A stretch of 18,988 nucleotides of DNA from DATKFM01 sp035544395 (lineage in GTDB: Bacteria; Pseudomonadota; Alphaproteobacteria; Dongiales; Dongiaceae): NCBI GenBank assembly GCA_035544395.1, contig DATKFM010000265.1, forward strand, positions 1-18,988, written 5' to 3'. Below are positions 1-7,221 of the stretch, in pieces. The position numbers and the translations under genes are program-made. The first letter of the stretch is position 1. Each line of letters starts with the position of its first letter. Under the pieces are notes generated by a model. The model did no database searches. It was not told where the DNA came from and saw nothing but the letters and a program-made list of their open reading frames with translations.

Positions 1-2169
1 GGCTGACCGCACCGCTTCGCCCCACAGGTTGAACAGGCGGGGTTCCCTGCCGACCTCACTTCCGATTGCCGGCCCGCAGTCGATGCCGATGCGGAACTCC
101 TGTCGGTGATCGCTGTCCTCGAACAGCTCCAGGCAGTGATCGCGGATCGCCAGCGCGACGTCGGCCATGAGCAGCGCGGCCGCGGTATCCGGCGTATCGA
201 AACCGGCGGCGCCGATGATGTCCTGGCCGACAATCTTCAGGTAGGGAACATCCCGCTTGCGGGCGATCTGTTGCAGGGTGCAGGCGATCTGATCGGAGAT
301 CGAGTTCTCTGCGGATGCCGCCCGGATCGACAGGGCGACGGGATCAACGAGGTGCACCACCATGATGGCAACATTCGAGTAGACTTCACCCTCGATGGCC
401 GCCGGATCGATGCCGCGGCTGGCCAATTCGGCGGTGTAGCTGCGTTTTGCTTCCGGTACCGGGGCGATAGCCGGTTTGTTTGGGGCGGAAATGCCGGCCG
501 GGGCTTCTACCGGCACGTCGGCGATACGCAACGCCACCATGTGAGCCACCGCGCGGACGAATTCACGTGCTTCCGCCAGGCTTGGCGTATCTTCCAGCGC
601 GACCGCGCCGGCCACGCGATCCGCATGCTTGACCGGAACGACGAACAGCGACCGGGTGCCCAGTGGCCGCATCACCACGCGCTCGAACTCGGCAGTACGC
701 CGGTCGGCCGCCGCATCGTTCACTTCCAGTTCCTCCCCGCCATGCAGGTAGGCGAAGAAATTTGGCAGCTCCGCTTTATGCAGCTCTAATCCGTCGACGT
801 GACCGTGGCCATCGCGCTCGAAACTGTCCTCGCAACACAGGACGCGCCCGGCCTCGTCCAGCCGCCAGATACTGCACCGGCGGGCGCGAGTGACCTCAGC
901 CAGAGTTTCCGTCAGCGCCCGCGGCGGCTCATGCCGCGACGAATCGAAAAGTTCGGCATCAGCGGCAAGCGTGGCGAATGCTTCACTCTGCCGGTCGATG
1001 GCGCGCTGGCGGTCGCGCAGGAGCCGCACCGATTTGTCGGCGCGCAATCCCTGATGCACGAGCAGCACGGCAAGCAGCACGGCGATCCCGATGACGGCTG
1101 CCGACATCAGCATCGCATCCCGGTTGTTGCTGGCCACGAAGCCGACCAGCTCGTCCTCCGGCACGACCACAAGCACGGACCAGTCGCGGCCGGCGGTGGG
1201 CAACGCCGTGGCGGCCGTGATGTATCGCCGGCTCCCTACATCGACGACGCGCCGGCCATAACCTTCGATGCGGAAGCGGTCATAAGCCGCCGTCAAGGCG
1301 GGATCGCCAAGCTCATGAATATGGGCCGTGAGGAGTTCTCCGGCCGCATCCTTCCGCACGACGTCGCTGCCTTTCGGCGTTGCGATGGCTTTGCCGGATC
1401 CGTCCATGATGATTGCTCTTCCAGTGGCTCCGATTTCGATCGAGGCCAGGAATCGCGAGAGATCCTCCAGCGTGATGTCGGCGCCGACGACCTGCAGCCG
1501 GCCGTCCGGGGCCCGAAACCGGGTTGCAGCGGTCAGGCCGGGCTTCTGATCGGTGAAGAAGATATAGACCCCGGTCCAGAACATGCCGTCGGCTTCAGCG
1601 GCGCCCGTGAACCAGGGCCGGGTGCGCGGATCGAAGTTATCGGCCGGATCCTCCTTCCGTCCGGTCTCGACGCCCTCGGCATTGCGGTGAATCCAGGCGA
1701 CGCGCCGCGGCCCGGGGTCATTCGAGATGACCTTGATGTCCGTTCCGCCGGCTTCGCCGGTCCGGACCATGATGTAGTTACCGTCCTCATCGGCGAAACT
1801 GAGGATGGCGAGCTGCGGCGTTTCCCGCAGCAGGCTGCTGCCCACTGACTCGATCGCCGGGAGGCGATTCATGATCGAGTCCCCCGTGACGACGTCGCGC
1901 GCCACCGCCACGGCGCGCGCCGCCGGATCGAGGTAGGATGACACCGCATGGGCGATGCGGTCGTCGAGGGCCGTCAATAGTTCCTGCGACAACGCTAACG
2001 CGTCACGGCGATTGGCCCGCTCGGAATAGAGAGCGATGCCCAGGATCGCCGCAATCAACAAGACGACTCCGGCGATGGGGAAGCCGATCCGCAGAAAGCC
2101 TTGGCGTTTGCGCCGTCGCTCGCTGAGGGGGTCTATGCTGGTGTCAATTACCTGAGCGCTGATCGTCAA
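1..2169 (-). CDS. Membrane receptor: dCache sensor, GAF, degenerate class III cyclase domain (3' end beyond window)
   Basis: The frame is open for 723 codons and runs off the left edge. The N-terminus has a positively charged stretch and a membrane segment (about residues 27-49). An extracytoplasmic double-Cache-like region follows (about 50-345, with a typical DPRTRPWF motif), then a second membrane segment (about 352-372), a GAF-like domain (about 415-550) and a class III nucleotidyl cyclase-like domain from about 596. The cyclase fold is recognisable from IGIDCGPAIGSEVG and NLWGEAV. However, the first metal Asp position reads VVHLVD (His606), the second reads KIVGQD (Gln649), and the usual VN Asn is Arg. 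It may therefore be a non-catalytic signalling domain. The start is TTG: it is the first possible start after an in-frame TGA and has GGAGG 5 nt upstream. The protein would sense a periplasmic ligand. The domain order is read from the sequence; loss of catalysis is inference. Confidence 0.85.
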   Translation of the reverse strand, partial: MTISAQVIDTSIDPLSERRRKRQGFLRIGFPIAGVVLLIAAILGIALYSERANRRDALALSQELLTALDDRIAHAVSSYLDPAARAVAVARDVVTGDSIMNRLPAIESVGSSLLRETPQLAILSFADEDGNYIMVRTGEAGGTDIKVISNDPGPRRVAWIHRNAEGVETGRKEDPADNFDPRTRPWFTGAAEADGMFWTGVYIFFTDQKPGLTAATRFRAPDGRLQVVGADITLEDLSRFLASIEIGATGRAIIMDGSGKAIATPKGSDVVRKDAAGELLTAHIHELGDPALTAAYDRFRIEGYGRRVVDVGSRRYITAATALPTAGRDWSVLVVVPEDELVGFVASNNRDAMLMSAAVIGIAVLLAVLLVHQGLRADKSVRLLRDRQRAIDRQSEAFATLAADAELFDSSRHEPPRALTETLAEVTRARRCSIWRLDEAGRVLCCEDSFERDGHGHVDGLELHKAELPNFFAYLHGGEELEVNDAAADRRTAEFERVVMRPLGTRSLFVVPVKHADRVAGAVALEDTPSLAEAREFVRAVAHMVALRIADVPVEAPAGISAPNKPAIAPVPEAKRSYTAELASRGIDPAAIEGEVYSNVAIMVVHLVDPVALSIRAASAENSISDQIACTLQQIARKRDVPYLKIVGQDIIGAAGFDTPDTAAALLMADVALAIRDHCLELFEDSDHRQEFRIGIDCGPAIGSEVGREPRLFNLWGEAVRSA

Positions 2170-2502
2170 ACACGCCTCCGACCTTCAGTTCGCAGCGCCA
2201 AACCCCGCACGCGTTCTGACGAAACAGCCCATTGCACATGCTTCGGCACATGAAATGGCAAATCTGCTCGCAACAGATGTGGCAAGCTTGTGTTACTAAC
2301 TCACCGGACGCCTTTTTGATCCGTCGGGAGTATTCCCAGACATCAAGAAAATTTGCCGTGCTGGCCGGGCCGGCATCTCCGGACTGCGGCATCCATGAAT
2401 GCCAAAACGTCGACGGCGCTGCATGCCGAAGATGGGCAGCGGCACTGGTAAGTCAATCAGGAGAGTATCCGCTGCAGGTCGCGGCGGCCGCGTCAGCCAG
2501 CT
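2170..2502. other. 333-bp intergenic region between amn and the receptor gene
   Basis: This stretch lies downstream of amn and upstream of the receptor gene, both on the minus strand. It is less GC-rich than its surroundings around 2230-2350. The only distinct element I trust is the GGAGG ribosome binding site just upstream of the TTG start. I found no convincing -35/-10 pair. A 5-bp GC hairpin near 2480-2495 has no U-tract, so I do not call it a terminator. An 82-codon cysteine-rich ORF here on the minus strand is not supported as a gene. Confidence 0.5.
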
Positions 2503-3975
2503 CTACCTGAACCCCGGCTCGTCGAAGCTGCGCAGCTTGCGGGAGTGGAGCTGCTCGACGCCCTGGCCGCGCAAGATGTTGATGGCCTCGATGCCGATCT
2601 GCAGATGCTGCTGCACGCTCTTGCGGTAGAAGGCGTTGGCCATCGACGACAGCTTGATCTCGCCATGGAGCGGCTTGTCGGAGACGCAGAGCAGCGTGCC
2701 GTAGGGGACGCGCAGCCGGAAGCCGTTGGCGGCGATGGTGGCGCTCTCCATGTCGATGGCGATGGCGCGGGACTGGCTGAAGCGCCGATAGAGCTCGTTG
2801 TAGCGCAGTTCCCAATTGCGGTTGGCCGTGGTGGCCACGGTGCCCGTGCGCATGCGGGTCTTCAGGTCCTGGCCGCGCAGGCCGGTGATGCGCGCCACCG
2901 CCTCCTGCAGCGCCACCTGGATCTCGGCGATCGGCGGCACCGGCACCCAGAGCGGCAGGTCCTGGTCCAGCACATGATCCTCGCGGATGTAGGCGTGGGC
3001 CAGCGCGTAGTCGCCCAGCTTCTGCGAGCGCCTCAGCCCGCCGCAATGGCCGATCATCAGCCAGCAATGGGGCCGCAGCACAGCCAGGTGATCGGTGATG
3101 GTCTTGGCGTTGGACGGGCCGACGCCGATATTGACCATGGTGATGCCCAGCCGGTCCGGCCGCGTCAGGTGATAGGCCGGCATCTGCGGCAGATGGGCCG
3201 GCAACGTGCCGCTCGCCGTCTTGTCGCTCTGCTTGGCGTTGGGAATGATCACGTTGCCCGGCTGCACGAACGTTTCGTACTCGCCGCCGTCGCGCATCTG
3301 CGCCTTGCCGAAGGCGACGAATTCATTCACGTAGCGTTGATAGTTGGTGAACAGCACGAAGCGCTGGAAATGCTCGGCATCGGTGCCGGTGTAGTGGTAC
3401 AGCCGCTGCAGGGCGAAGTCGACACGCTCGGCGCTGAACAACGCCAGTGGCAGCGGCTCGCCGCCAATGGGCATGAAGGTGCCGTTCGCCACCTGATCGT
3501 CGATCGAGCCCAGGTTGGGCATGGCGAATACCGCTTCGAGACGCGGCAGCAGCTCGGGTGTCAGCCGCGACGTGGCCTGTTCGATCACGAAGGGCAGGGG
3601 CATGCGCCGGTCGCTGACGCCGATCTGCACGGGCACCGCGTGGTATTTCAGCAGCAGCTCGATCTGCTCCCGGTAGTAATCGGCGAAAAGATCGGGGCGG
3701 GTGAGGGTAGTGCCGTAGGTGCCGGCATAGGGCAGGCTGCCATAGGACGGCCGCCCGTCCGCCAGCAGATCGTTGATGCCAACGGTGACGCCGAGATAGG
3801 GATAGCAGCCGTCCGTTGCCGGCTCGCCGTCATGGGCGCCGGAGAGGAATTTCTCGAAGCGGTCGCGCACGCATTGCCGCGATTTCTCATAGATCTCGCC
3901 GATGGCCTTCAGCGCGCCTTCGACGTCGCGGTAAGGCTTCAGGTCGCGGACATGCGTATGCCCAGTGTCAGGCAT
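2503..3975 (-). CDS. amn: AMP nucleosidase
   Basis: This cytoplasmic enzyme hydrolyses AMP to adenine and ribose 5-phosphate in purine salvage. The product has 490 residues, close to the roughly 484 of E. coli Amn. It has the AMP_N-type N-terminal half and a C-terminal purine nucleoside phosphorylase-like half. Visible family motifs are NIGVGPSNAKT (about 282-292), GHCGGLR (309-315), IDMESAT (407-413) and VSDKPLHGE (431-439). The frame is open 26 codons further upstream (to 4053), but I chose the ATG at 3975: it begins the conserved MPDTGHTHVRDLKPY region, has GGGGAG about 10 nt upstream, and overlaps the stop of the DUF3137 gene by 8 nt, which suggests translational coupling. The extra upstream codons translate to low-complexity shadow sequence. 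It is probably last in a leuA-DUF3137-amn transcript. Confidence 0.95.
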   Translation of the reverse strand: MPDTGHTHVRDLKPYRDVEGALKAIGEIYEKSRQCVRDRFEKFLSGAHDGEPATDGCYPYLGVTVGINDLLADGRPSYGSLPYAGTYGTTLTRPDLFADYYREQIELLLKYHAVPVQIGVSDRRMPLPFVIEQATSRLTPELLPRLEAVFAMPNLGSIDDQVANGTFMPIGGEPLPLALFSAERVDFALQRLYHYTGTDAEHFQRFVLFTNYQRYVNEFVAFGKAQMRDGGEYETFVQPGNVIIPNAKQSDKTASGTLPAHLPQMPAYHLTRPDRLGITMVNIGVGPSNAKTITDHLAVLRPHCWLMIGHCGGLRRSQKLGDYALAHAYIREDHVLDQDLPLWVPVPPIAEIQVALQEAVARITGLRGQDLKTRMRTGTVATTANRNWELRYNELYRRFSQSRAIAIDMESATIAANGFRLRVPYGTLLCVSDKPLHGEIKLSSMANAFYRKSVQQHLQIGIEAINILRGQGVEQLHSRKLRSFDEPGFR

Positions 3976-4945
3976 CGGCGGGTTTCTCCCCGGCGGCCGG
4001 CGGCTGCAGGCCGAATTCGTCCACAACATCGAACAGAATCTCGAATTGCTCAACCATGGCCTGGACCCGGGCGGGATCGGCCAGGCGCTGGCCGAGCCTG
4101 GTCACTTCGAAACTGTTGCTGCCGCGGCCGATGGCAATGATCAGATCGCTCTCGAGGAAGCCGACGCGCAGGTCATCGGCATCATCCCGCGCCGCCAGTT
4201 TTTGCACGGCCTGCCGCGCGCGCGGATCGAACAGGCGGCGCGCAGTTTCGCGAACTGACACATGGACCTTGAAGGCGGCATCGAAATCCGGATCGCCCAC
4301 GCCGATGGCGGACAGCGTGTCGGCATCGAGTTGGGCCTCGGCATCCCTGGAGCAGAGCGCCGCGCGCTCATCCTCCGGCCGTCCCGAGGGGAAGGACAGC
4401 AGCAGGCCGCGGAACACGGTGACTGTCTTTTTGTTCTTGCCGGTGCCTGTGCGTCTTGTCAGATGCGCCTCCGTCATCTGGAACGGCACGCCCTTGATTT
4501 CACCGCTGAGGCCATCCTCGAAGCTGGCGCTGTTATGGTCGGGCAACAGGCCCAGATCGTCGAATCGTAGCGTATCGGCGCCGGCCGGCTTCGGGTCATA
4601 GGCGAAGCCGAAATGCGCGGCCAGTTTGCCCATGACTTCGTTTTTCACGTCAGAGGCGAGATTCATCAGCGGGACATTGCCGGCAACGAAGATGGCAAAA
4701 GCCGCGAAGAATGCCGCGACGAACCAGCCTTCGCCCCAGTCGCGCGTGGCGACGAGATATACGAACAGCGCCAGTCCGGCGAAGCCGCCGCCGATGATTA
4801 TCAGGCGCAGCAGTTGCGCCTTCCGCCGCCGCCCTTCCTGGCTTTCCAGCCATGGCCCGATTTCCTGGGCATAAAGTTCGCCCAGCTTGAGGAACTCCGG
4901 CCGCGGCGGAGTGGCGATGTCAGAAGTTGTATCGGGCCCTGCCAT
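3968..4945 (-). CDS. DUF3137-type membrane protein
   Basis: The protein has 325 residues and no known function. A soluble N-terminal stretch (about 1-45) is followed by two membrane segments (about 47-66 and 75-94), then a large cytoplasmic-type domain. That domain contains VKNEVMGKLAAHFGFAYDP and the RGLLLSFPSGRP strand typical of the DUF3137 family (family resemblance from memory). It lies 78 nt downstream of leuA, and its last 8 nt overlap the amn start, so it is likely co-transcribed with amn. No strong Shine-Dalgarno is visible before the ATG. A 12-bp perfect palindrome (4955-4966) sits 9 nt upstream of the start. The link with AMP nucleosidase is contextual only. Confidence 0.8.
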   Translation of the reverse strand: MAGPDTTSDIATPPRPEFLKLGELYAQEIGPWLESQEGRRRKAQLLRLIIIGGGFAGLALFVYLVATRDWGEGWFVAAFFAAFAIFVAGNVPLMNLASDVKNEVMGKLAAHFGFAYDPKPAGADTLRFDDLGLLPDHNSASFEDGLSGEIKGVPFQMTEAHLTRRTGTGKNKKTVTVFRGLLLSFPSGRPEDERAALCSRDAEAQLDADTLSAIGVGDPDFDAAFKVHVSVRETARRLFDPRARQAVQKLAARDDADDLRVGFLESDLIIAIGRGSNSFEVTRLGQRLADPARVQAMVEQFEILFDVVDEFGLQPPAAGEKPADA

Positions 4946-4954
4946 GATGCGCTG

Positions 4955-4966
4955 TGATTCGAATCA
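4955..4966. repeat. 12-bp perfect palindrome TGATTCGAATCA upstream of DUF3137 gene
   Basis: TGATTCGAATCA is its own reverse complement and lies in the 78-bp gap between leuA and the DUF3137 gene, just before the latter's ATG. It could be a repressor site or chance. No partner copy was noticed elsewhere in the window. Confidence 0.3.
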
Positions 4967-5023
4967 GGAGCAGCAGGATAGGCCGATTCTCCCGGGACCT
5001 CCACAGCGCGTCACCTGCAGCGA

Positions 5024-6706
5024 CTAAACCCGATGCTGCTTGAGCGCCCGGTTGACCGCGCTCACCACCGCCTGCAGGGACGCGCTGACGATGTTGCCGT
5101 CGATGCCGACGCCGAACAGCGGCTTCTCGCCATCGATGCGCATCTCCACATAGGCGGCCGCGCTGGCGTCGGCGCCGCCTCCGATGGCATGTTCGCTATA
5201 GTCGATCAGCTTGAGGTCCTTGCCGCTGAGCTCCCGCAGCGCATCGACGAAGGCGTCGATCGGGCCGTTGCCCTTGCCCTCGACACTGCGCTTCTTGCCC
5301 AGGTCGGTAATCTCCGCCGTCATCAGCCGCGCGCCCTTGGCGCCGCTGTCGGGCAGAGTCTGGTGGCTGACGAAGCCGAAGCGGCCATTGCCGGGCAGAT
5401 ATTCGCGTTGGAACGTGCGCCAGATATCACCTGCTTGCAGCTCCTTGCCGCTCTCGTCGGCGCGGCGCTGGATCACCTGGCTGAACTCGATCTGCAGCCG
5501 CCGCGGCAGGCGCAGCCCATGCCCCTGTTCGAGGATATAGGACACGCCACCCTTGCCGGATTGGCTGTTGATGCGGATCACTGCCTCATAGCTGCGGCCG
5601 AGATCGCTGGGATCGATGGGCAGATAGGGCACGTCCCACTGGCCGCTGTTGCTTTTCGCCTGGGCTGCCAGGCCCTTCTTGATCGCGTCCTGGTGCGAGC
5701 CGGAGAAGGCGGTGAACACCAGCTCGCCGGCATAGGGATGGCGAGGATGCACGGGCAACTGGTTGCAATGCTCGTAGGTCTGGATGATCTCGTCGATATC
5801 GTGGATCTCGAGCTGGGGATCGACACCCTGGGTCAGCATGTTCAGCGCCAGATTGACCACGTCAACATTGCCGGTGCGCTCGCCATTGCCCAACAGCGTG
5901 CCTTCCACCCGCTCGGCGCCGGCCATTATCGCCAACTCGGCGGCGGCGACGCCCGTGCCCCGGTCGTTGTGGGGATGGACGCTCAGGGTGAGGCTGTCGC
6001 GGTTCTTGATTTTGCGGCCGAACCATTCGATCTGGTCGGCGAAGATATTGGGCGTCGCCATCTCTACCGTGGCCGGCAGATTGAAGATCATCTTGTTCTC
6101 GGGAGTAGGGCCCCAGGCGTCCATGACTGCCTCGCAGATCTCGACGGCGTAATCCAGCTCGGTGCCGGTAAAGCTCTCCGGCGAGTATTGCAACACTACT
6201 TCGGTCTCCGGCACCGTCGGCACCAGTTCCTTGATCAGCTTCGTGCCGTTGACGGCGATGGCGGTGATGCCCGGCCGGTCGAGCCCGAACACCACGCGCC
6301 GCTGCAGGGTCGAGGTGGAGTTATAGACATGCATGATGGCGCGCTTGGCGCCGCGGATGGCGTCGAAACTGCGGCGGATCAAATCTTCCCGCGCCTGGGT
6401 CAGCACCTGGATGGTGACGTCGGCGGGGATCATGTTCTGCTCGATGATCTCCCGCACGAAATCGAAATCGGTCTGCGAGGCCGAGGGGAAGCCCACCTCG
6501 ATCTCCTTGAAGCCCATCTTGAGCAGCAACTGGAACATGCGGTGCTTGCGGTCGGCGCCCATGGGTTCGATCAGGGCCTGGTTTCCGTCGCGCAAATCGA
6601 CGCTGCACCAGATTGGCGCCTGGTCGATCACCCGCGACGGCCAGCGTCGGTCGGGCAAATCGATCGGCGGAAAGGCGCGGTACTTCTGGATGGGCATGGT
6701 GGTCAT
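5024..6706 (-). CDS. leuA: 2-isopropylmalate synthase
   Basis: This is the first committed enzyme of leucine biosynthesis; it condenses acetyl-CoA with 2-ketoisovalerate. The 560-residue length fits the long LeuA type. The TIM-barrel domain has SVDLRDGNQAL (about 36-45; catalytic Arg39 and metal-binding Asp40), the metal site VHPHND (His244, His246) and GNGERTGN (273-280). The C-terminal region (about 430-560) is the leucine-sensing regulatory domain, including IGGGADASAAAYVEM and VSAVNRAL. The ATG at 6706 has AGGAG 7 nt upstream, so this start is well supported over the internal Met4. The long upstream region carries a leucine-rich leader ORF and hairpins suggesting attenuation. Downstream genes are the DUF3137 and amn genes on the same strand. 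Confidence 0.97.
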   Translation of the reverse strand: MTTMPIQKYRAFPPIDLPDRRWPSRVIDQAPIWCSVDLRDGNQALIEPMGADRKHRMFQLLLKMGFKEIEVGFPSASQTDFDFVREIIEQNMIPADVTIQVLTQAREDLIRRSFDAIRGAKRAIMHVYNSTSTLQRRVVFGLDRPGITAIAVNGTKLIKELVPTVPETEVVLQYSPESFTGTELDYAVEICEAVMDAWGPTPENKMIFNLPATVEMATPNIFADQIEWFGRKIKNRDSLTLSVHPHNDRGTGVAAAELAIMAGAERVEGTLLGNGERTGNVDVVNLALNMLTQGVDPQLEIHDIDEIIQTYEHCNQLPVHPRHPYAGELVFTAFSGSHQDAIKKGLAAQAKSNSGQWDVPYLPIDPSDLGRSYEAVIRINSQSGKGGVSYILEQGHGLRLPRRLQIEFSQVIQRRADESGKELQAGDIWRTFQREYLPGNGRFGFVSHQTLPDSGAKGARLMTAEITDLGKKRSVEGKGNGPIDAFVDALRELSGKDLKLIDYSEHAIGGGADASAAAYVEMRIDGEKPLFGVGIDGNIVSASLQAVVSAVNRALKQHRV

Positions 6707-6755
6707 GGTCTGTCTCCTGCTGGGGGCGCCGCGATCGGGCGCATCGATGTCGATA

Positions 6756-6801
6756 AGGGGCGTGATCAGGAGGCCGCCGGTCAGAGCAGGCGGCCGCCCC
6801 T
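6756..6801 (-). promoter_or_regulatory. Candidate leuA attenuator hairpin
   Basis: On the minus strand an outer 7-bp stem (AGGGGCG at 6795-6801 with CGCCCCT at 6756-6762) encloses an inner perfect 7-bp stem (GGCCGCC with GGCGGCC, 6789-6795 and 6772-6778). The arms share one base at 6795. The 5' arm overlaps the last leucine codons of the leader ORF. The same 5' arm can instead pair with GGCCGC upstream (6833-6838) or with CGCCCC at 6723-6728, next to the leuA ribosome binding site. Competing pairings are the hallmark of attenuators. The U-tract after the hairpin is short (TTAT), so control could be transcriptional or translational. Confidence 0.5.
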
Positions 6802-6900
6802 AAGTCGCAGCAGGACGAGGCAAGCAATCGGCGCGGCCGGGAATGGCGCGTGATCGCATAGGATTGAATGATCTGCAGATGGACAGCGAAATGCGGACAT
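6781..6900 (-). CDS. Leucine-rich leader peptide of leuA
   Basis: This is a 39-residue ORF ending 74 nt before leuA. Its C-terminus reads CLVLLRLRGGRLL, with six leucines in the last twelve residues. That is the pattern expected of a leader peptide whose translation senses charged leucyl-tRNA. No convincing Shine-Dalgarno precedes the ATG at 6900; in-frame GTG codons lie just upstream at about 6907-6912, so the exact start is uncertain. The stop codon lies inside the loop of the candidate attenuator hairpin. Leucine leader peptides before leuA are an established theme in proteobacteria. That this one works so is inference from composition, position and structure. Confidence 0.55.
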   Translation of the reverse strand: MSAFRCPSADHSILCDHAPFPAAPIACLVLLRLRGGRLL

Positions 6901-6940
6901 TTGGGACACCACGATTCGGGTTCGGCGAAGCGACGCAACT

Positions 6941-6964
6941 CCCGGCGCCCCCAGGGACGCCGGG
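6941..6964. repeat. Strong hairpin in the leuA leader region
   Basis: CCCGGCG and CGCCGGG form a 7-bp perfect stem (6941-6947 and 6958-6964), extended on the minus strand by G-U and G-C pairs around a very small loop. It lies just upstream of the leucine-rich leader ORF, within the predicted leuA 5' untranslated RNA. No U-run follows on either strand, so it is probably not a simple terminator; it may be a pause hairpin. Confidence 0.4.
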
Positions 6965-7014
6965 CGCTAAAGTCGCAGCGCGCCCCGGTTCGTGATGCAG
7001 CTATCCATGGCCCC

Positions 7015-7043
7015 AGGGTAGGGAACGGGTCCGGCGCCGTCAA
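7015..7043 (-). promoter_or_regulatory. Candidate sigma-70-type promoter for leuA
   Basis: On the minus strand TTGACG (7038-7043) and TACCCT (7015-7020) are separated by 17 nt. The -35 is strong and the -10 is weak but usual for a GC-rich alphaproteobacterium. A transcript from about 7008 would include the hairpin, the leader ORF and the attenuator before leuA. Confidence 0.4.
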
Positions 7044-7102
7044 TCGGCGATTCGCGGCATGTACCAAACCTGAGACTTTAGACAGCCTTGTGTCATATTG
7101 CG

Positions 7103-7128
7103 GGAACCGCAACAGGGGTCGCGGCATT
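7103..7128 (+). promoter_or_regulatory. Candidate EcfG-type stress promoter for the radical SAM gene
   Basis: GGAAC (7103-7107), a 17-nt spacer and CATT (7125-7128) resemble the alphaproteobacterial general-stress sigma EcfG consensus (GGAAC, 16-18 nt, CGTT), with one mismatch in the -10. It lies about 95 nt before the chosen start. hpnP of Rhodopseudomonas palustris is known to be under EcfG control, which makes the match worth noting. A GGAAC alone occurs by chance, so this is tentative. Confidence 0.35.
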
Positions 7129-7221
7129 TATCCGTAGCGGGGATTCAGCCGTCCCTCTATGTTGCTGATATGTATAGCACTGCAGACGGGTTTGCCGATG
7201 AATGTCATGCCGGAGTCTCCC

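Noticed and set aside
106..1848. Long plus-strand ORFs (227 and 349 codons) opposite the receptor gene
   Set aside because: Shadows of the minus-strand receptor gene. The minus strand gives coherent sensor, GAF and cyclase motifs, while the plus-strand products are His/Gly/Asp-rich without domains.
2144..2392. 82-codon cysteine-rich minus-strand ORF (cluster of Cys around HICCEQICHFMCRSMC)
   Set aside because: No Shine-Dalgarno at its ATG, it overlaps the well-supported TTG start of the receptor gene by 26 nt, and no known motif or family was recognised. Possibly a chance ORF in a non-coding gap.
5033..6853. 606-codon plus-strand ORF opposite leuA
   Set aside because: Antisense shadow of leuA in high-GC DNA; leuA has the family motifs and ribosome binding site.
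6799..6982. Repeated GCTGCGACTT in the leuA leader (near 6800-6810 and 6968-6980, minus strand)
   Set aside because: A short near-repeat that may be chance; I found no role for it in the pairings considered.
6321..7127. 268-codon minus-strand ORF across the leuA leader
   Set aside because: It reads leuA in a wrong frame and continues through the leader; it shows no domain. The short leucine-rich ORF in a different frame fits a leader peptide better.
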